DNA of 9,858 bases from JANLQX01 sp043775075 (GTDB lineage: Bacteria > Actinomycetota > Acidimicrobiia > Acidimicrobiales > JANYDT01). Positions 1-8,091 of this stretch are shown here, one piece after another. The stretch is from positions 1 through 9,858 of the forward strand of contig JAYVSS010000126.1 in the NCBI GenBank assembly GCA_043775075.1, read 5' to 3'. Made by a program: the position numbers and the translations under genes. Under the pieces are notes generated by a model. The model made no database searches and was not told where the DNA came from. It saw only the letters and a program-made list of their open reading frames with translations. Position 1 is the stretch's first letter. Each line of letters starts with the position of its first letter.

Positions 1-1
1 A

Positions 2-415
2 AAAGACGCGGGGATTGACGCCAAGCTCGATCCGTTCCCCGCCGACGGTACGTACTTCAGCAAGATGCGGAAGGGTGGCGGACAGATCATCCGCGCCGGT
101 TGGTTCGCCGACTACGTGCTCTACGACAACTTCATGTACCCGCTCCTGGCTTCGGCATCTATAGACGGCGACAACTTGGAGCGTTACAAGAGCGACAAGT
201 TCGACTCCCTCGTCAGTCAGGCACGCGCCACCGCTGACCCGAAAGCCTCGGCCGCCATCTACGCCCAGGCCGAGAAGATCGCGCTGACCGACGACGCCGT
301 TATCTTCCCGACCGTAAACCGGGCTAGCAACATGGTGTTCAGCCCGAAGGTGAAGAACCTGAAAATCACGCCGCTGGGGTTTGTGCTCTACAACGAGATC
401 ACCCTCGCTCCTTGA
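2..415 (+). CDS. Peptide/nickel ABC transporter solute-binding protein (SBP family 5), C-terminal part
   Basis: The frame is open from the left edge and gives the last 137 residues of a DppA/OppA-type extracytoplasmic binding protein (full family members are about 500-600 residues). Visible family features are an aromatic stretch GWFADYVLYDNFMYPLLAS (residues 33-51 of the fragment), N58 followed by RYKSDKFDSLV, then an A/D-rich helix ending in IYAQAEKIALTDDAVIFPTVN. These correspond to the W-x-ADY...N-F...PL, N..RY....D.L and lY..AE.......P(l)yn patterns of the C-terminal lobe that closes over the ligand. Signal peptide and lipobox lie outside the window. It is the first component of the importer encoded downstream. 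The ligand cannot be read from this part. The stop is TGA at 413-415. Confidence 0.88.
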   Translation, partial: KDAGIDAKLDPFPADGTYFSKMRKGGGQIIRAGWFADYVLYDNFMYPLLASASIDGDNLERYKSDKFDSLVSQARATADPKASAAIYAQAEKIALTDDAVIFPTVNRASNMVFSPKVKNLKITPLGFVLYNEITLAP

Positions 416-440
416 GCTAAACAGCAGTTTTTGTGATCGA

Positions 441-468
441 TCGGGGGCCGGCAAATGCCGGCCCCCGA
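441..468 (+). terminator. Strong intercistronic hairpin between binding-protein and permease genes
   Basis: There is a perfect 12-bp inverted repeat, TCGGGGGCCGGC at 441-452 and GCCGGCCCCCGA at 457-468, with a 4-nt loop AAAT. It lies 25 bases after the binding-protein stop and 38 bases before the dppB start. No run of T follows (next bases are CGTTCATCTCC), so it is not a classical intrinsic terminator. In binding-protein-dependent transporter operons such a stem often protects the upstream message from 3' decay or lets only part of transcription continue, giving more binding protein than permease. That role is inferred here. Confidence 0.65.
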
Positions 469-506
469 CGTTCATCTCCTTGTCCTTTCGTTTCACGAGG
501 ATTCAT

Positions 507-1493
507 ATGGGCTCGTATTTAATCAAGCGTCTGTTACTGACCGTGTTCGTCGTGTGGGCCGCGCTCACGCTGATGTTCATCCTGTTCTTCATCATGCCGG
601 GCGATCCAGTGGAACTGAAGGGTGGTGAAAAGGCCCTCACGGCATCGGCGAAAGCGAACATTCGGGAAAAGTACGGCCTGAATGATTCCGTTCCCGTCCA
701 ATACGCCAAATACTGGGGCCGGCTCTCTACCTTTAACCTGGGGAAGTCCTACCAAAACGGGGAATCGGTCAACCACACCCTCGGGCAAGGAATTAAGACA
801 TCGGGTCGCTTACTTCTCTGGGGCGGTTTGGTTCAGGTGTTCGGAGGCCTCGGACTGGGATTCATTGCCGCGGCGAAGCAATACTCCTTCGCCGACAAAT
901 TCACCACCGTCCTCAGTGTGGCCCTGCAAGCTGTCCCGGTCTTTGTCTCGGGCTTGTTGGCGCAGTATCTCTTCGGGGTCATTCCGTACAAAAACCACTG
1001 GGGCTGGTTGAATTTCAACGTTCGATGGCCCGAGAAATGGTACTTAGGCGTTATTCCGAACGGAAGCTGGAAAGGTATTGTGCTGCCGGCGATCGTTATC
1101 GCTGTCGTGGAAATGGCCTATCTTGCTCGACTGCTTCGCTCGAGCATGCTGGAAGTTCTTCGTGCTGACTATCTGCGCACGGCAGCAGCAAAGGGCCTGC
1201 CACGACGCACGATTCTCCTCAAACATGCGCTGCGGAACGCAATTATTCCGTTCATTACTGCGCTCGGTCTTACCCTCGTCAGTATCTTTGGCATCGCCGT
1301 TCAGACCGAGTCCGTCTTCAGTCTTCCCGGTCTTGGTTCGAAGATTGCCGAGTCGGCGATTGGGCAGGATGCGCCGGTCGTGCTGGGCCTGTCCACCGTG
1401 GTGATTCTTTTCGCCGCACTGCTGACGCTGCTTGTTGACCTCAGCTACGGGTTCATTGATCCACGCATCAGGATCACGGAAGGCGAAAAGTGA
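507..1493 (+). CDS. dppB: Peptide/nickel ABC transporter permease, DppB-type
   Basis: This 328-residue inner-membrane permease has the length and layout of DppB/OppB. An N-terminal membrane helix (IKRLLLTVFVVWAALTLMFILFFIMPGDP, residues 5-34) ends in the PGDP signature. A periplasmic stretch with ...EKYGLNDSVPVQYAKYWGRL follows, then five further hydrophobic segments. The EAA-type cytoplasmic loop that docks on the ATPases is DYLRTAAAKG (221-230), followed by RNAIIPFITALG. The C-terminus FIDPRIRI is typical. The ATG at 507 is chosen because ACGAGG (495-500) sits 6 bases upstream and the protein then begins at the usual MxxYLIKRLL; an upstream ATG at 381 in the same frame would start inside the binding-protein gene and span the hairpin. 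The symbol is family-level; substrate unknown. Confidence 0.92.
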   Translation: MGSYLIKRLLLTVFVVWAALTLMFILFFIMPGDPVELKGGEKALTASAKANIREKYGLNDSVPVQYAKYWGRLSTFNLGKSYQNGESVNHTLGQGIKTSGRLLLWGGLVQVFGGLGLGFIAAAKQYSFADKFTTVLSVALQAVPVFVSGLLAQYLFGVIPYKNHWGWLNFNVRWPEKWYLGVIPNGSWKGIVLPAIVIAVVEMAYLARLLRSSMLEVLRADYLRTAAAKGLPRRTILLKHALRNAIIPFITALGLTLVSIFGIAVQTESVFSLPGLGSKIAESAIGQDAPVVLGLSTVVILFAALLTLLVDLSYGFIDPRIRITEGEK

Positions 1494-2401
1494 ACGCCGA
1501 CCCCCTCGTTCTGAGTGCCGTTGCGGTCGATCCTGTCCTCGCCACTCCCGAGCTCACCTATTGGCAGGACGCAAGAAAGCGGTTCGTTAGAAACCGGTTG
1601 GCTGTCGCTGGCCTCGCGGTCCTCGTGTTCTTCATTCTCGTCGGCATCTTCCACTCGTTATTGATCACCAAGGGGTACAACGACCTCACGTCGAACATAC
1701 TCAAGCGCCCAGGGGACTCACGCTGGTGGTTGGGCACAGATGATCAGGGGCGAGACGTCTTCACCCGTGTGGTCTTGGCCATCGGTACGTCGCTCAGTCT
1801 CGGAGCGATCGTGGCGACCTGCAGCATTTTCATTGGCGTTATTTTCGGCGGACTCGCTGGCTTCTATGGCGGTGCCTGGATCGACACGATGATTTCGCGT
1901 GTCATCGATACCTTCTATGCCATTCCCTACGTCATTATCGGCATCGCCATGATCTCGATCTTTGGGAGCAAGTTCATCGTTGTGGTGGCGTCGTTGGTCA
2001 TAACTGGATGGTATTCAACGGCCCGATTGTTTCGAGCCTCGGTTCTGCAAGTTCGCAGTAGTGATTACATCGAGGCGGCCAAGGCGACAGGGGCGGGCAA
2101 CTTTCGTATCTTCACCTCCCACGTATTGCCGAACGCTATTCCGGCAGTGATCGTGACGATGGGATTCTCGGTCTCGTCGGCGATCCTGAGCGAATCCATC
2201 TTCTCGTTCCTCGGTATCGGTTTCATTGAACCCAAACCGACCCTGGGCGTGATGATTCGTGGCGCCCGGAACTACCTCGCCAGCGATCCCCATCTCTTCT
2301 TCGTTCCGGGTGGAGTGCTGGCGTTGCTCACGTTATCGATCGTGCTTATCGCCGATGGTCTCCGCGACGCACTTGATCCCAAGCTTCGAGGAGCTCGCTG
2401 A
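1490..2401 (+). CDS. dppC: Peptide/nickel ABC transporter permease, DppC-type
   Basis: This 303-residue second permease subunit pairs with DppB to form the transmembrane channel. It has an N-terminal cytoplasmic segment rich in R/K (RKRFVRNRLA, 29-39), a first membrane helix (about 40-60) and the DppC/OppC hallmark LGTDDQGRDVFTRVV (81-95). Several membrane segments follow, and the EAA loop DYIEAAKATGAG (192-203) is followed by HVLPNAIP. The C-terminus GLRDALDPKLRG is family-typical. The GTG start overlaps the dppB stop in a GTGA tetranucleotide, and GGAAGG at 1478-1483 is a good ribosome binding site 6 bases upstream. This implies translational coupling to dppB. Confidence 0.92.
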   Translation: MNADPLVLSAVAVDPVLATPELTYWQDARKRFVRNRLAVAGLAVLVFFILVGIFHSLLITKGYNDLTSNILKRPGDSRWWLGTDDQGRDVFTRVVLAIGTSLSLGAIVATCSIFIGVIFGGLAGFYGGAWIDTMISRVIDTFYAIPYVIIGIAMISIFGSKFIVVVASLVITGWYSTARLFRASVLQVRSSDYIEAAKATGAGNFRIFTSHVLPNAIPAVIVTMGFSVSSAILSESIFSFLGIGFIEPKPTLGVMIRGARNYLASDPHLFFVPGGVLALLTLSIVLIADGLRDALDPKLRGAR

Positions 2402-2402
2402 T

Positions 2403-3423
<1,021 letters not shown>

Positions 3424-3431
<8 letters not shown>

Positions 3432-4449
3432 CCTCATCGCTGCGTCACCGATCACGACCGCCCCATCAGCACCGCAACCGTTGCTGGAGATCCGCAATCT
3501 GGTCAAATATTTCCCGATCACGCGGGGTTTGCTGAAACGGACTGTCGGTCATGTTAAAGCGGTGGACGGCGTGAGCTATTCGGTGATGAAGGGAGAAACC
3601 TTTGGCCTCGTAGGAGAGTCCGGGTGCGGCAAGTCCACCACGGCGAAGCTTGTTCTTCGCCTCCTACGACCAACATCGGGAGAGATTTTTCTCGATGGGA
3701 ACAACATCACGAGTCTGGATAACTCTGGTGTCCGGTTGATGCGCAAAGACCTGCAAATCGTGTTTCAAGATCCGTATGCGTCCCTCGATCCACGCATGAC
3801 GGTCCGCCAAATCATTGCCGAGCCGATGATCGTGCAGGGCGTTAATAAGGTCGAGGCGCACGAGCGAGTCAACGAACTGTTGGAGGTATGCGGCCTCGCT
3901 CGGGAGCACGCCGCTCGCTATCCCCACGAATTTTCCGGTGGTCAGCGTCAACGTGTTGGTGTGGCGCGGGCGTTGGCCAACCGACCCAAAGTCATTTTCC
4001 TGGACGAACCGGTGTCTGCCCTCGATGTGTCCATTCAGGCGCAGATCGTCAATTTGCTGGAGGATCTGCAGGACGAGCTCGGCTTGACCTACGTGTTCAT
4101 CGCCCACGATCTCTCAGTTGTTTCCCACATATCTGACCGCATCGGTGTGATGTATTTAGGTAAAATCGTGGAGCAAGGGACTCGGGACGAACTCTTTCAA
4201 TCGCCAGCGCATCCGTACACAAAAGCGTTGATGTCGGCGGTTCCGGTTCCCGATCCCCGCCTGGAACGAGCCCGCAAACTCGAACGTATCGTGTTGCAGG
4301 GCGATCTGCCGTCGGCCGCAGATCCGCCATCGGGTTGTCGATTCAGGACTCGGTGTTGGAAGGCGACCGACCTGTGCGCGGCCGAAGAACCGGCATTGAT
4401 TGACCGTGGTGGGGGACATCCTGTCGCCTGCCATTTCCCCGAAAAGTGA
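3424..4449 (+). CDS. dppF: Peptide/nickel ABC transporter ATP-binding protein, DppF-type
   Basis: This 341-residue second ATPase is the partner of DppD. Motifs: Walker A GESGCGKS (64-71), Q-loop Q115 in VFQDPYASLDP, signature SGGQ (171-174), Walker B IFLDEP (191-196; D194, E195) and H-loop IAHDL (H228). The segment LLEIRNLVKYFPITRGL (20-36) is the typical DppF/OppF N-terminus. The C-terminal domain has PSGCRFRTRC...C...C (C305, C311, C318, C336). The GTG at 3424 is chosen because it starts 19 residues before that conserved N-terminus and overlaps the dppD end by only 8 bases. Its ribosome binding site is weak (GGAG about 16 bases upstream), so coupling to dppD translation is likely. An ATG at 3376 is a less likely alternative. 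Confidence 0.9.
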
Positions 4450-5327
4450 GCGAAACCGCCGCCGCGCTGGAGACCCTGCCGAGGCTTGCTGAGCGCGAGG
4501 CTTCGCCTCACACTGATCTCGAGCCGGTGCGATCTTCCTACATCCTTCGCGATAGCGCGATGCTGTCCTATCTCACTGCGGGTGCGTCGAGCGGGCCGGC
4601 GGTGCTCCTACTCCACGGGAGCACAGAAACAGCGTTGTCCGATTGGTTTGAGCACAGTGACGTCGGTTCGCAGTTGGCGCTGCTCGGGTACTTCGTCGTG
4701 GCCCCCGATTGCCGGGGACACGGGCTGTCATCATCCACTCGCAACGCCGCCGGCATCGTCGAGTACTCGTTTGAACAAATGGCCGCCGACGGTGCCGAGC
4801 TACTACGCGCGCTTGGTGTTCCACGAGCCTTCGTATGTGGGCATAGCAATGGAGGCACCGTGGCGTTGTGCCTGACGAAGTCGTTTCCTCTGCAGGTGCG
4901 AGGGGCAGTCGTATTGGCCGGCAATGCCTATGTGGACGATCACGTCCGCACCCGCGTGCCACTTGGTATGGACGCTGACTATGTCGATCGCGAGTCTCCG
5001 ATGTGGCGCGATTCGATGATCGCGCTCCACGACACCGTTCACGGCGATGGGTATTGGCGTGAGCTTCTTGCGGCCACGGTGGCGGAAACGATTTCCTATC
5101 CGAATTGGTCGGCCACTGATCTGGCCTCATTGGACGTTCCGGTGCTGGCGGTACAAGGGACTCACGACTCGGTGAACTCGCCCGGATCGCACGCCCAGAC
5201 GATCGCTTCGTGGCTGCCCCGCGGGTCCCTTTGGTTGGCCGAAGGGCGGGGCCATTCGGTGCATCGAGAATCGTCGGTCGAATTCGTGGAGAGAATCACC
5301 ACGTTCTTCGCCGCCGCCCAATCCTGA
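4446..5327 (+). CDS. Alpha/beta hydrolase fold enzyme, co-translated with the transporter
   Basis: This 293-residue enzyme of the alpha/beta hydrolase superfamily has a complete apparent catalytic triad. The nucleophile is in GHSNGG (S134), the acid is probably D241 in VQGTHDSVNSPGSH, and the histidine is H270 in EGRGHSVH. The oxyanion-hole HG is at 57-58 (LLLHGST) and the strand-loop APDCRGHGLSS (87-97) is typical. No signal peptide is seen, so it should be cytoplasmic. The GTG start overlaps the dppF stop (GTGA, 4446-4449) and there is no clear ribosome binding site, so it is probably translated by coupling. Co-translation suggests it acts on the imported solute, for example cleaving an ester, amide or peptide bond; the exact reaction cannot be read from the fold. 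Confidence 0.87.
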   Translation: MSETAAALETLPRLAEREASPHTDLEPVRSSYILRDSAMLSYLTAGASSGPAVLLLHGSTETALSDWFEHSDVGSQLALLGYFVVAPDCRGHGLSSSTRNAAGIVEYSFEQMAADGAELLRALGVPRAFVCGHSNGGTVALCLTKSFPLQVRGAVVLAGNAYVDDHVRTRVPLGMDADYVDRESPMWRDSMIALHDTVHGDGYWRELLAATVAETISYPNWSATDLASLDVPVLAVQGTHDSVNSPGSHAQTIASWLPRGSLWLAEGRGHSVHRESSVEFVERITTFFAAAQS

Positions 5328-5334
5328 GCGGGTC

Positions 5335-5362
5335 TTGACACGCTGGCCGCACTGAGTAAGCG
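5335..5362 (+). promoter_or_regulatory. Possible weak promoter ahead of the P450 gene
   Basis: A perfect TTGACA (5335-5340) stands just after the hydrolase stop. The best -10-like element, TAAGCG (5357-5362, 16-base spacing), matches poorly. It would allow the P450 to be expressed apart from the transporter operon, but the call rests almost only on the -35 match. Confidence 0.22.
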
Positions 5363-5390
5363 TCATCGCACCGTGATCGAGAGGGCCAGC
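5342..5390 (+). promoter_or_regulatory. Inverted repeat whose right arm covers the P450 ribosome binding site
   Basis: GCTGGCC at 5342-5348 is the exact reverse complement of GGCCAGC at 5384-5390. The right arm overlaps the end of the P450 Shine-Dalgarno sequence AGAGGG (5380-5385) and stops 2 bases before the ATG at 5393. If the long-range stem forms (35-nt loop) it would limit ribosome access. The arms are short and the loop long, so this is tentative. Confidence 0.3.
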
Positions 5391-5392
5391 TA

Positions 5393-6601
5393 ATGAGCAT
5401 GGATGTCGACGTTCAAACGTTTCTCGTCAGCGGCGAGTACGACATCGCCCATCCGGCGTACGTGGAGGACCCGTTCCCGTTCTGGGCCGAGGCTCGCGGT
5501 CGCCCAGTCCACTCGACGGAGGAGCGCGGCGGTTCGCATCTGGTGATCGGATACGACGCCGTCATGGAGGCGGCGCACAAGACGCCCGTACTCAGTTCGT
5601 CGCTTGGCACCGCCCTGTTCCCGACGCTCGAGGATCGCACCGATCCGGGGTATCCGCGCTCGATTATTTCCTCCGACGAACCCGTGCACACGTCGATCCG
5701 GCGAACGATGCTGCCGACCTTCGCCCCGAACATGGTGAAGGAATACGAGCCGATCACCCGGGGCCTGTGCGAGCGCTACCTAGACGAGATGGGGGAGCGG
5801 ACCACTGTTGACGCTGCCGTTGAATATGCGCAACGCATTCCTGCCCGGGTGATCGGGTTAATTCTCGGGGTCGATGAATCGATGACCGACGCGTTCGTCG
5901 GCTGGGTTCGAGACATCCTCGAAAACGTTGCCAGTAACCCACAGCGGCGACTCGAGGCGGGGACGGAAATGCAGGCCTACTTCAGCGAGGAGATCGCCGA
6001 TCGCCGCCGTAACCCCACTGATGATCTAATGACGCTCCTAGTGAACGCCAAGACCGACGACGGCGAGCCGTTGGCCGAGCGAGACATTCTCGGGAACCTG
6101 GCGTTGCTCCTCATCGCTGGCATCGACACGACGTGGTCGGCTATTGGTTCGTCGCTGTGGCACCTGGCCCAACATCCCGAGCAACGGGCGCAGCTTCGAG
6201 CTCATCCCGAGCTGTGGCCGCAGGCGGTGGAGGAACTGCTGCGGGCTTATGCGCCAGTCACGATGGGACGAATAGCGCTTGAGGACACCGAGGTTTCCGG
6301 TTGCCCGATCCCCGCCGGTCGTCGAGTAATGCTGGCATTCCCCGCGGCCAATCGCGATCCGAGTGCCTTCCCGGACCCCGACGTGGTCGACTTCGAACGC
6401 GCGGCCAATCGGCACGTCGCGTTCGGTGTGGGTATCCATCGGTGCGCGGGGTCGAACATTGCCCGTATGGAGCTACGGGTGGCGTTGCAAACGTGGATGG
6501 ACCGGTTTCCGGACTTCTCGCTTGAGCCGGACACGGTCACGACGTGGGCCGGGGGACAGGTGCGTGGACCACGCCAGATACCGATGCAGCTGCATCGCTG
6601 A
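5393..6601 (+). CDS. Cytochrome P450 monooxygenase
   Basis: This 402-residue soluble bacterial class P450 has the normal length and all diagnostic elements. The C-helix region is DEPVHTSIRRTMLPTF (95-110). The I-helix oxygen-activation motif is AGIDTT (242-247). The K-helix ExxR is E281-L-L-R284, followed by AYAPVTMGRIA, and the PERF-region equivalent is FPDPDVVDFERAANRH. The heme-binding loop is FGVGIHRCAG (344-353) with C351 as axial thiolate ligand. There is no membrane anchor. It would hydroxylate an unidentified substrate using electrons from ferredoxin/reductase partners, none of which is in the window. The ATG at 5393 has AGAGGG 7 bases upstream; ATG at 5399 is an alternative. It lies 65 bases after the hydrolase, same strand, so it may be in the same operon. 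Confidence 0.95.
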   Translation: MSMDVDVQTFLVSGEYDIAHPAYVEDPFPFWAEARGRPVHSTEERGGSHLVIGYDAVMEAAHKTPVLSSSLGTALFPTLEDRTDPGYPRSIISSDEPVHTSIRRTMLPTFAPNMVKEYEPITRGLCERYLDEMGERTTVDAAVEYAQRIPARVIGLILGVDESMTDAFVGWVRDILENVASNPQRRLEAGTEMQAYFSEEIADRRRNPTDDLMTLLVNAKTDDGEPLAERDILGNLALLLIAGIDTTWSAIGSSLWHLAQHPEQRAQLRAHPELWPQAVEELLRAYAPVTMGRIALEDTEVSGCPIPAGRRVMLAFPAANRDPSAFPDPDVVDFERAANRHVAFGVGIHRCAGSNIARMELRVALQTWMDRFPDFSLEPDTVTTWAGGQVRGPRQIPMQLHR

Positions 6602-6612
6602 CGCCGGTCATC

Positions 6613-6635
6613 GGTCGGGGACCTTTCGGCCGAAA
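6613..6635. other. Two short palindromes after the P450 gene
   Basis: GGTC-GGG-GACC (6613-6623) and a perfect 12-bp palindrome TTTCGGCCGAAA (6624-6635) follow each other directly, 11 bases after the P450 stop. The second has no loop and is more like a protein-binding palindrome than a hairpin. No T-run follows, so a terminator role is not well supported. Confidence 0.3.
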
Positions 6636-6668
6636 CTGCATGTCGGCTACTTCGTCGTGCGGTAACGT
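6636..6668 (+). promoter_or_regulatory. Possible promoter of the tRNA-Leu gene
   Basis: TAACGT at 6663-6668 fits the TANNNT -10 pattern and lies 25 bases before the tRNA 5' end. No good -35 is seen at the right distance. A C(TTCG)G-capped stem GCCCTC/GGGGGC (6674-6679 with 6684-6689, one T-G pair) sits between it and the tRNA and would fall in the 5' leader or mark the end of P450 transcription. Confidence 0.3.
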
Positions 6669-6673
6669 CTAGA

Positions 6674-6689
6674 GCCCTCTTCGGGGGGC
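6674..6689 (+). other. UUCG-tetraloop hairpin in the tRNA leader
   Basis: The stem GCCCTC (6674-6679) pairs with GGGGGC (6684-6689), one T-G wobble, closed by the very stable C-TTCG-G loop. It ends 4 bases before the tRNA. It has no T-tract. It could block read-through from the P450, or be removed with the leader by RNase P. Confidence 0.35.
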
Positions 6690-6693
6690 CCAC

Positions 6694-6779
6694 GTCGACG
6701 TGGCGAAATGGCAGACGCACCAGCTTGAGGGGCTGGCGCCTTAACGGGCATGGGGGTTCAAGTCCCCCCGTCGACACCA
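6694..6779 (+). tRNA. tRNA-Leu (anticodon GAG), CCA encoded
   Basis: This is a complete class II tRNA cloverleaf. The acceptor stem is GTCGACG (6694-6700) with CGTCGAC (6769-6775), 7 perfect pairs. The D arm spans 6703-6718 (GCG...CGC type). The anticodon stem CCAGC (6720-6724)/GCTGG (6732-6736) encloses loop TTGAGGG with anticodon GAG at 6727-6729, which reads CUC/CUU leucine codons. A long variable arm (about 6737-6751), as expected for leucine, is followed by T arm GGGGG-TTCAAGT-CCCCC (6752-6768). Discriminator A (6776) and an encoded CCA (6777-6779) complete it. tRNA-Leu 3' ends are frequent integration targets, which fits the accessory genes that follow. No integrase is visible in the window. 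Confidence 0.97.
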
Positions 6780-6820
6780 CTGTTGGGCGACATTTTCCCA
6801 GCTCAGGGACTTGCGGAGGG

Positions 6821-6829
6821 TGTGGATAA
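6821..6829 (-). other. Perfect DnaA-box match
   Basis: TGTGGATAA on the + strand reads TTATCCACA on the - strand, an exact consensus DnaA box, 42 bases after the tRNA. A single 9-bp match has a chance of several percent in a window this long. Its position 12 bases before a tandem 11-bp repeat is what makes it notable. Binding is not shown. Confidence 0.35.
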
Positions 6830-6841
6830 CTCGGCCAGCGG

Positions 6842-6863
6842 GCAATTTGTCAGCAATTTGTCA
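6842..6863 (+). repeat. Perfect tandem 11-bp direct repeat
   Basis: GCAATTTGTCA occurs twice back to back (6842-6852 and 6853-6863), followed by a degenerate third unit (TCAGCAAACTC). A period of 11 bp puts both copies on the same face of the helix, as in iterons or integrase arm/excisionase sites. The surrounding stretch 6780-6980 has no convincing gene; the only other structure seen is a small CCGGA/TCCGG stem at 6912-6926. Confidence 0.7.
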
Positions 6864-6980
6864 TCAGCAAACTCGGGCACGCTGGCACTTTGCGACCGAG
6901 GTTGGTGGTTGCCGGAGGATTTCCGGTATTCGCATCGTCGATGAACTGGGCCGCTATTTCGAGGGACGGGCGAAGTCGAC

Positions 6981-8091
6981 GTGGAAGAGTGGGGAACGGC
7001 GCCATCATCCAAATCCGTTGATTGGGCAAATATCATGGACTTCTCGCTCGCGAGCGCGAACGTCACGACGGAAATTTACGGTGACTGGTACAGGGACCCG
7101 TGGGGCTGGCCGGAAATCGCCTGGCTTGCGACAAGCGACGGTATCCCACACCTGGTTCGTCGGCTCAATGCCTCCGACGTCAGGCGGTCATCGCACATTG
7201 ACGTAGCGAAGGAGAATTTCGGCACGCGCCCGGCCGTAGTTCTAGACCCCACGGACCGGGTAATCTATCAAGCGTTGGTAGATCTGCATAGTGTCAAGCT
7301 GGGTGGCCGGTACTGCACCCTTCGTTCACGGTTGGCGTCTTTCGCGCAAATCCGCGGGTAGAGGAAAGTGGCTGGACAACGGTGACGAGCACGAACGTTT
7401 TCGGGGCCAGTTGTCTGCGCTGTCAAGCCACTACGACGCTCTCTTAAAAACCGATGTGGTTTCGTGCTTCTCTTCGATGTCAGTAGATCGCGTGCGTGAT
7501 GCGCTCTACGAGTCACTCGGAACCGGGACGACAGTCGCGAAGCTGGTCGACATGCTGGAGGCTTGGCAAGCGGTGCCGTCTAGATCGGGCCTCCCGCAAC
7601 GGTGCAGTGCATCTGCAGCCTTAGCCAACTTCTTCCTCAGTCCGATTGACGAAGTCCTCCAACGACACGGAAAAGCTCGTGGCTTGATTGCCCCCGCCTT
7701 CAAGGATGGGACCGCATTGCGGTGGATGGACGACGTCTGGCTTTTCTCGAACACTCCGGGTCGTCTCCGGCAAGCTCAGGTGCGGCTCCAAGATGCGCTT
7801 CGCGGACTCGGACTTGAGATGAATCACTCGAAGACCCAGGTATTGCAGAGCGCCGACGCGGAAGAAGAAGCCAAGTCCGTGCGTCACAGCGCGGTAGAAA
7901 CTGGGTTGGATTCAGACCCGCAGGATTTGGGCGCTCTAGAAGCACTGATCGAGGAACTTGTCGCAGGGCCCGAGGGTGCTAGTCGCACCGCTCTTTCATT
8001 TGTGTGTCGTCGCCTCCGGGACAACGATTTGACTGATCATGCCGGATCGTTTCTAGACGTGGCCCACCGAATGCCGCAAGGCGCTGATATG
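6981..8091 (+). pseudogene. Reverse transcriptase (group II-like/defence-type RT fold), frameshifted and 3'-truncated
   Basis: The N-terminal part runs in one frame from GTG 6981 (ATG 7035 is an alternative): DWYRDPWGWPEIAWL, then RPAVVLDPTDRVIYQALVDLHSVKL, a pattern found before the palm in many bacterial RTs. That frame stops at 7359-7361. The palm continues in the +1 frame, open from 7282: FVHGWRLS, LLKTDVVSCFSSM with catalytic Asp at 7453-7455 (motif A), GLPQRCSASAALANFFLSPID (motif B region, about 7588-7650), RWMDDVWLF with the DD pair at 7729-7734 (motif C), and GLEMNHSKTQV (motif D/E). The crossover is near 7291-7320, so one base is extra or two are missing. The retron VTG motif and a maturase X domain are not seen. 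RT-like sequence ends around HRMPQGADM (8068-8091), where an unrelated gene end begins. Catalytic residues survive, but the gene is probably inactive. Assignment to a specific defence RT class is not possible here. Confidence 0.8.

Noticed and set aside
1485..1493. Identical GAAAAGTGA at the dppB/dppC and dppF/hydrolase junctions (also 4441-4449).
   Set aside because: Likely coincidence of C-terminal Glu-Lys codons plus the common GTGA overlap; too short to be meaningful.
4573..5130. A 185-codon reading frame on the - strand.
   Set aside because: Complement of the alpha/beta hydrolase with R/P/T-rich shadow composition and no domain.
6784..6800. TGGG...CCCA as a terminator after the tRNA.
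   Set aside because: Only 4 pairs and no T-run after it.
6780..6980. A retron-type msr-msd RNA upstream of the RT.
   Set aside because: No long flanking inverted repeats are visible and the RT lacks the retron VTG motif; a different RNA cannot be excluded without folding.
6975..6984. GTCGACGTGG repeats the 10 bases at the tRNA 5' end (6694-6703), a possible attachment-site copy.
   Set aside because: Only 10 bases, and it matches the 5' rather than the usual 3' end of the tRNA; flanks do not match.
6811..7206. A 131-codon + strand reading frame after the tRNA.
   Set aside because: No family pattern, and its second half lies over the RT N-terminal segment in another frame, which does carry RT-like sequence.
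7444..7452. TTAAAAACC as a slippery site for programmed frameshifting of the RT.
   Set aside because: It lies about 130 bases downstream of the place where the frame changes, inside motif A.
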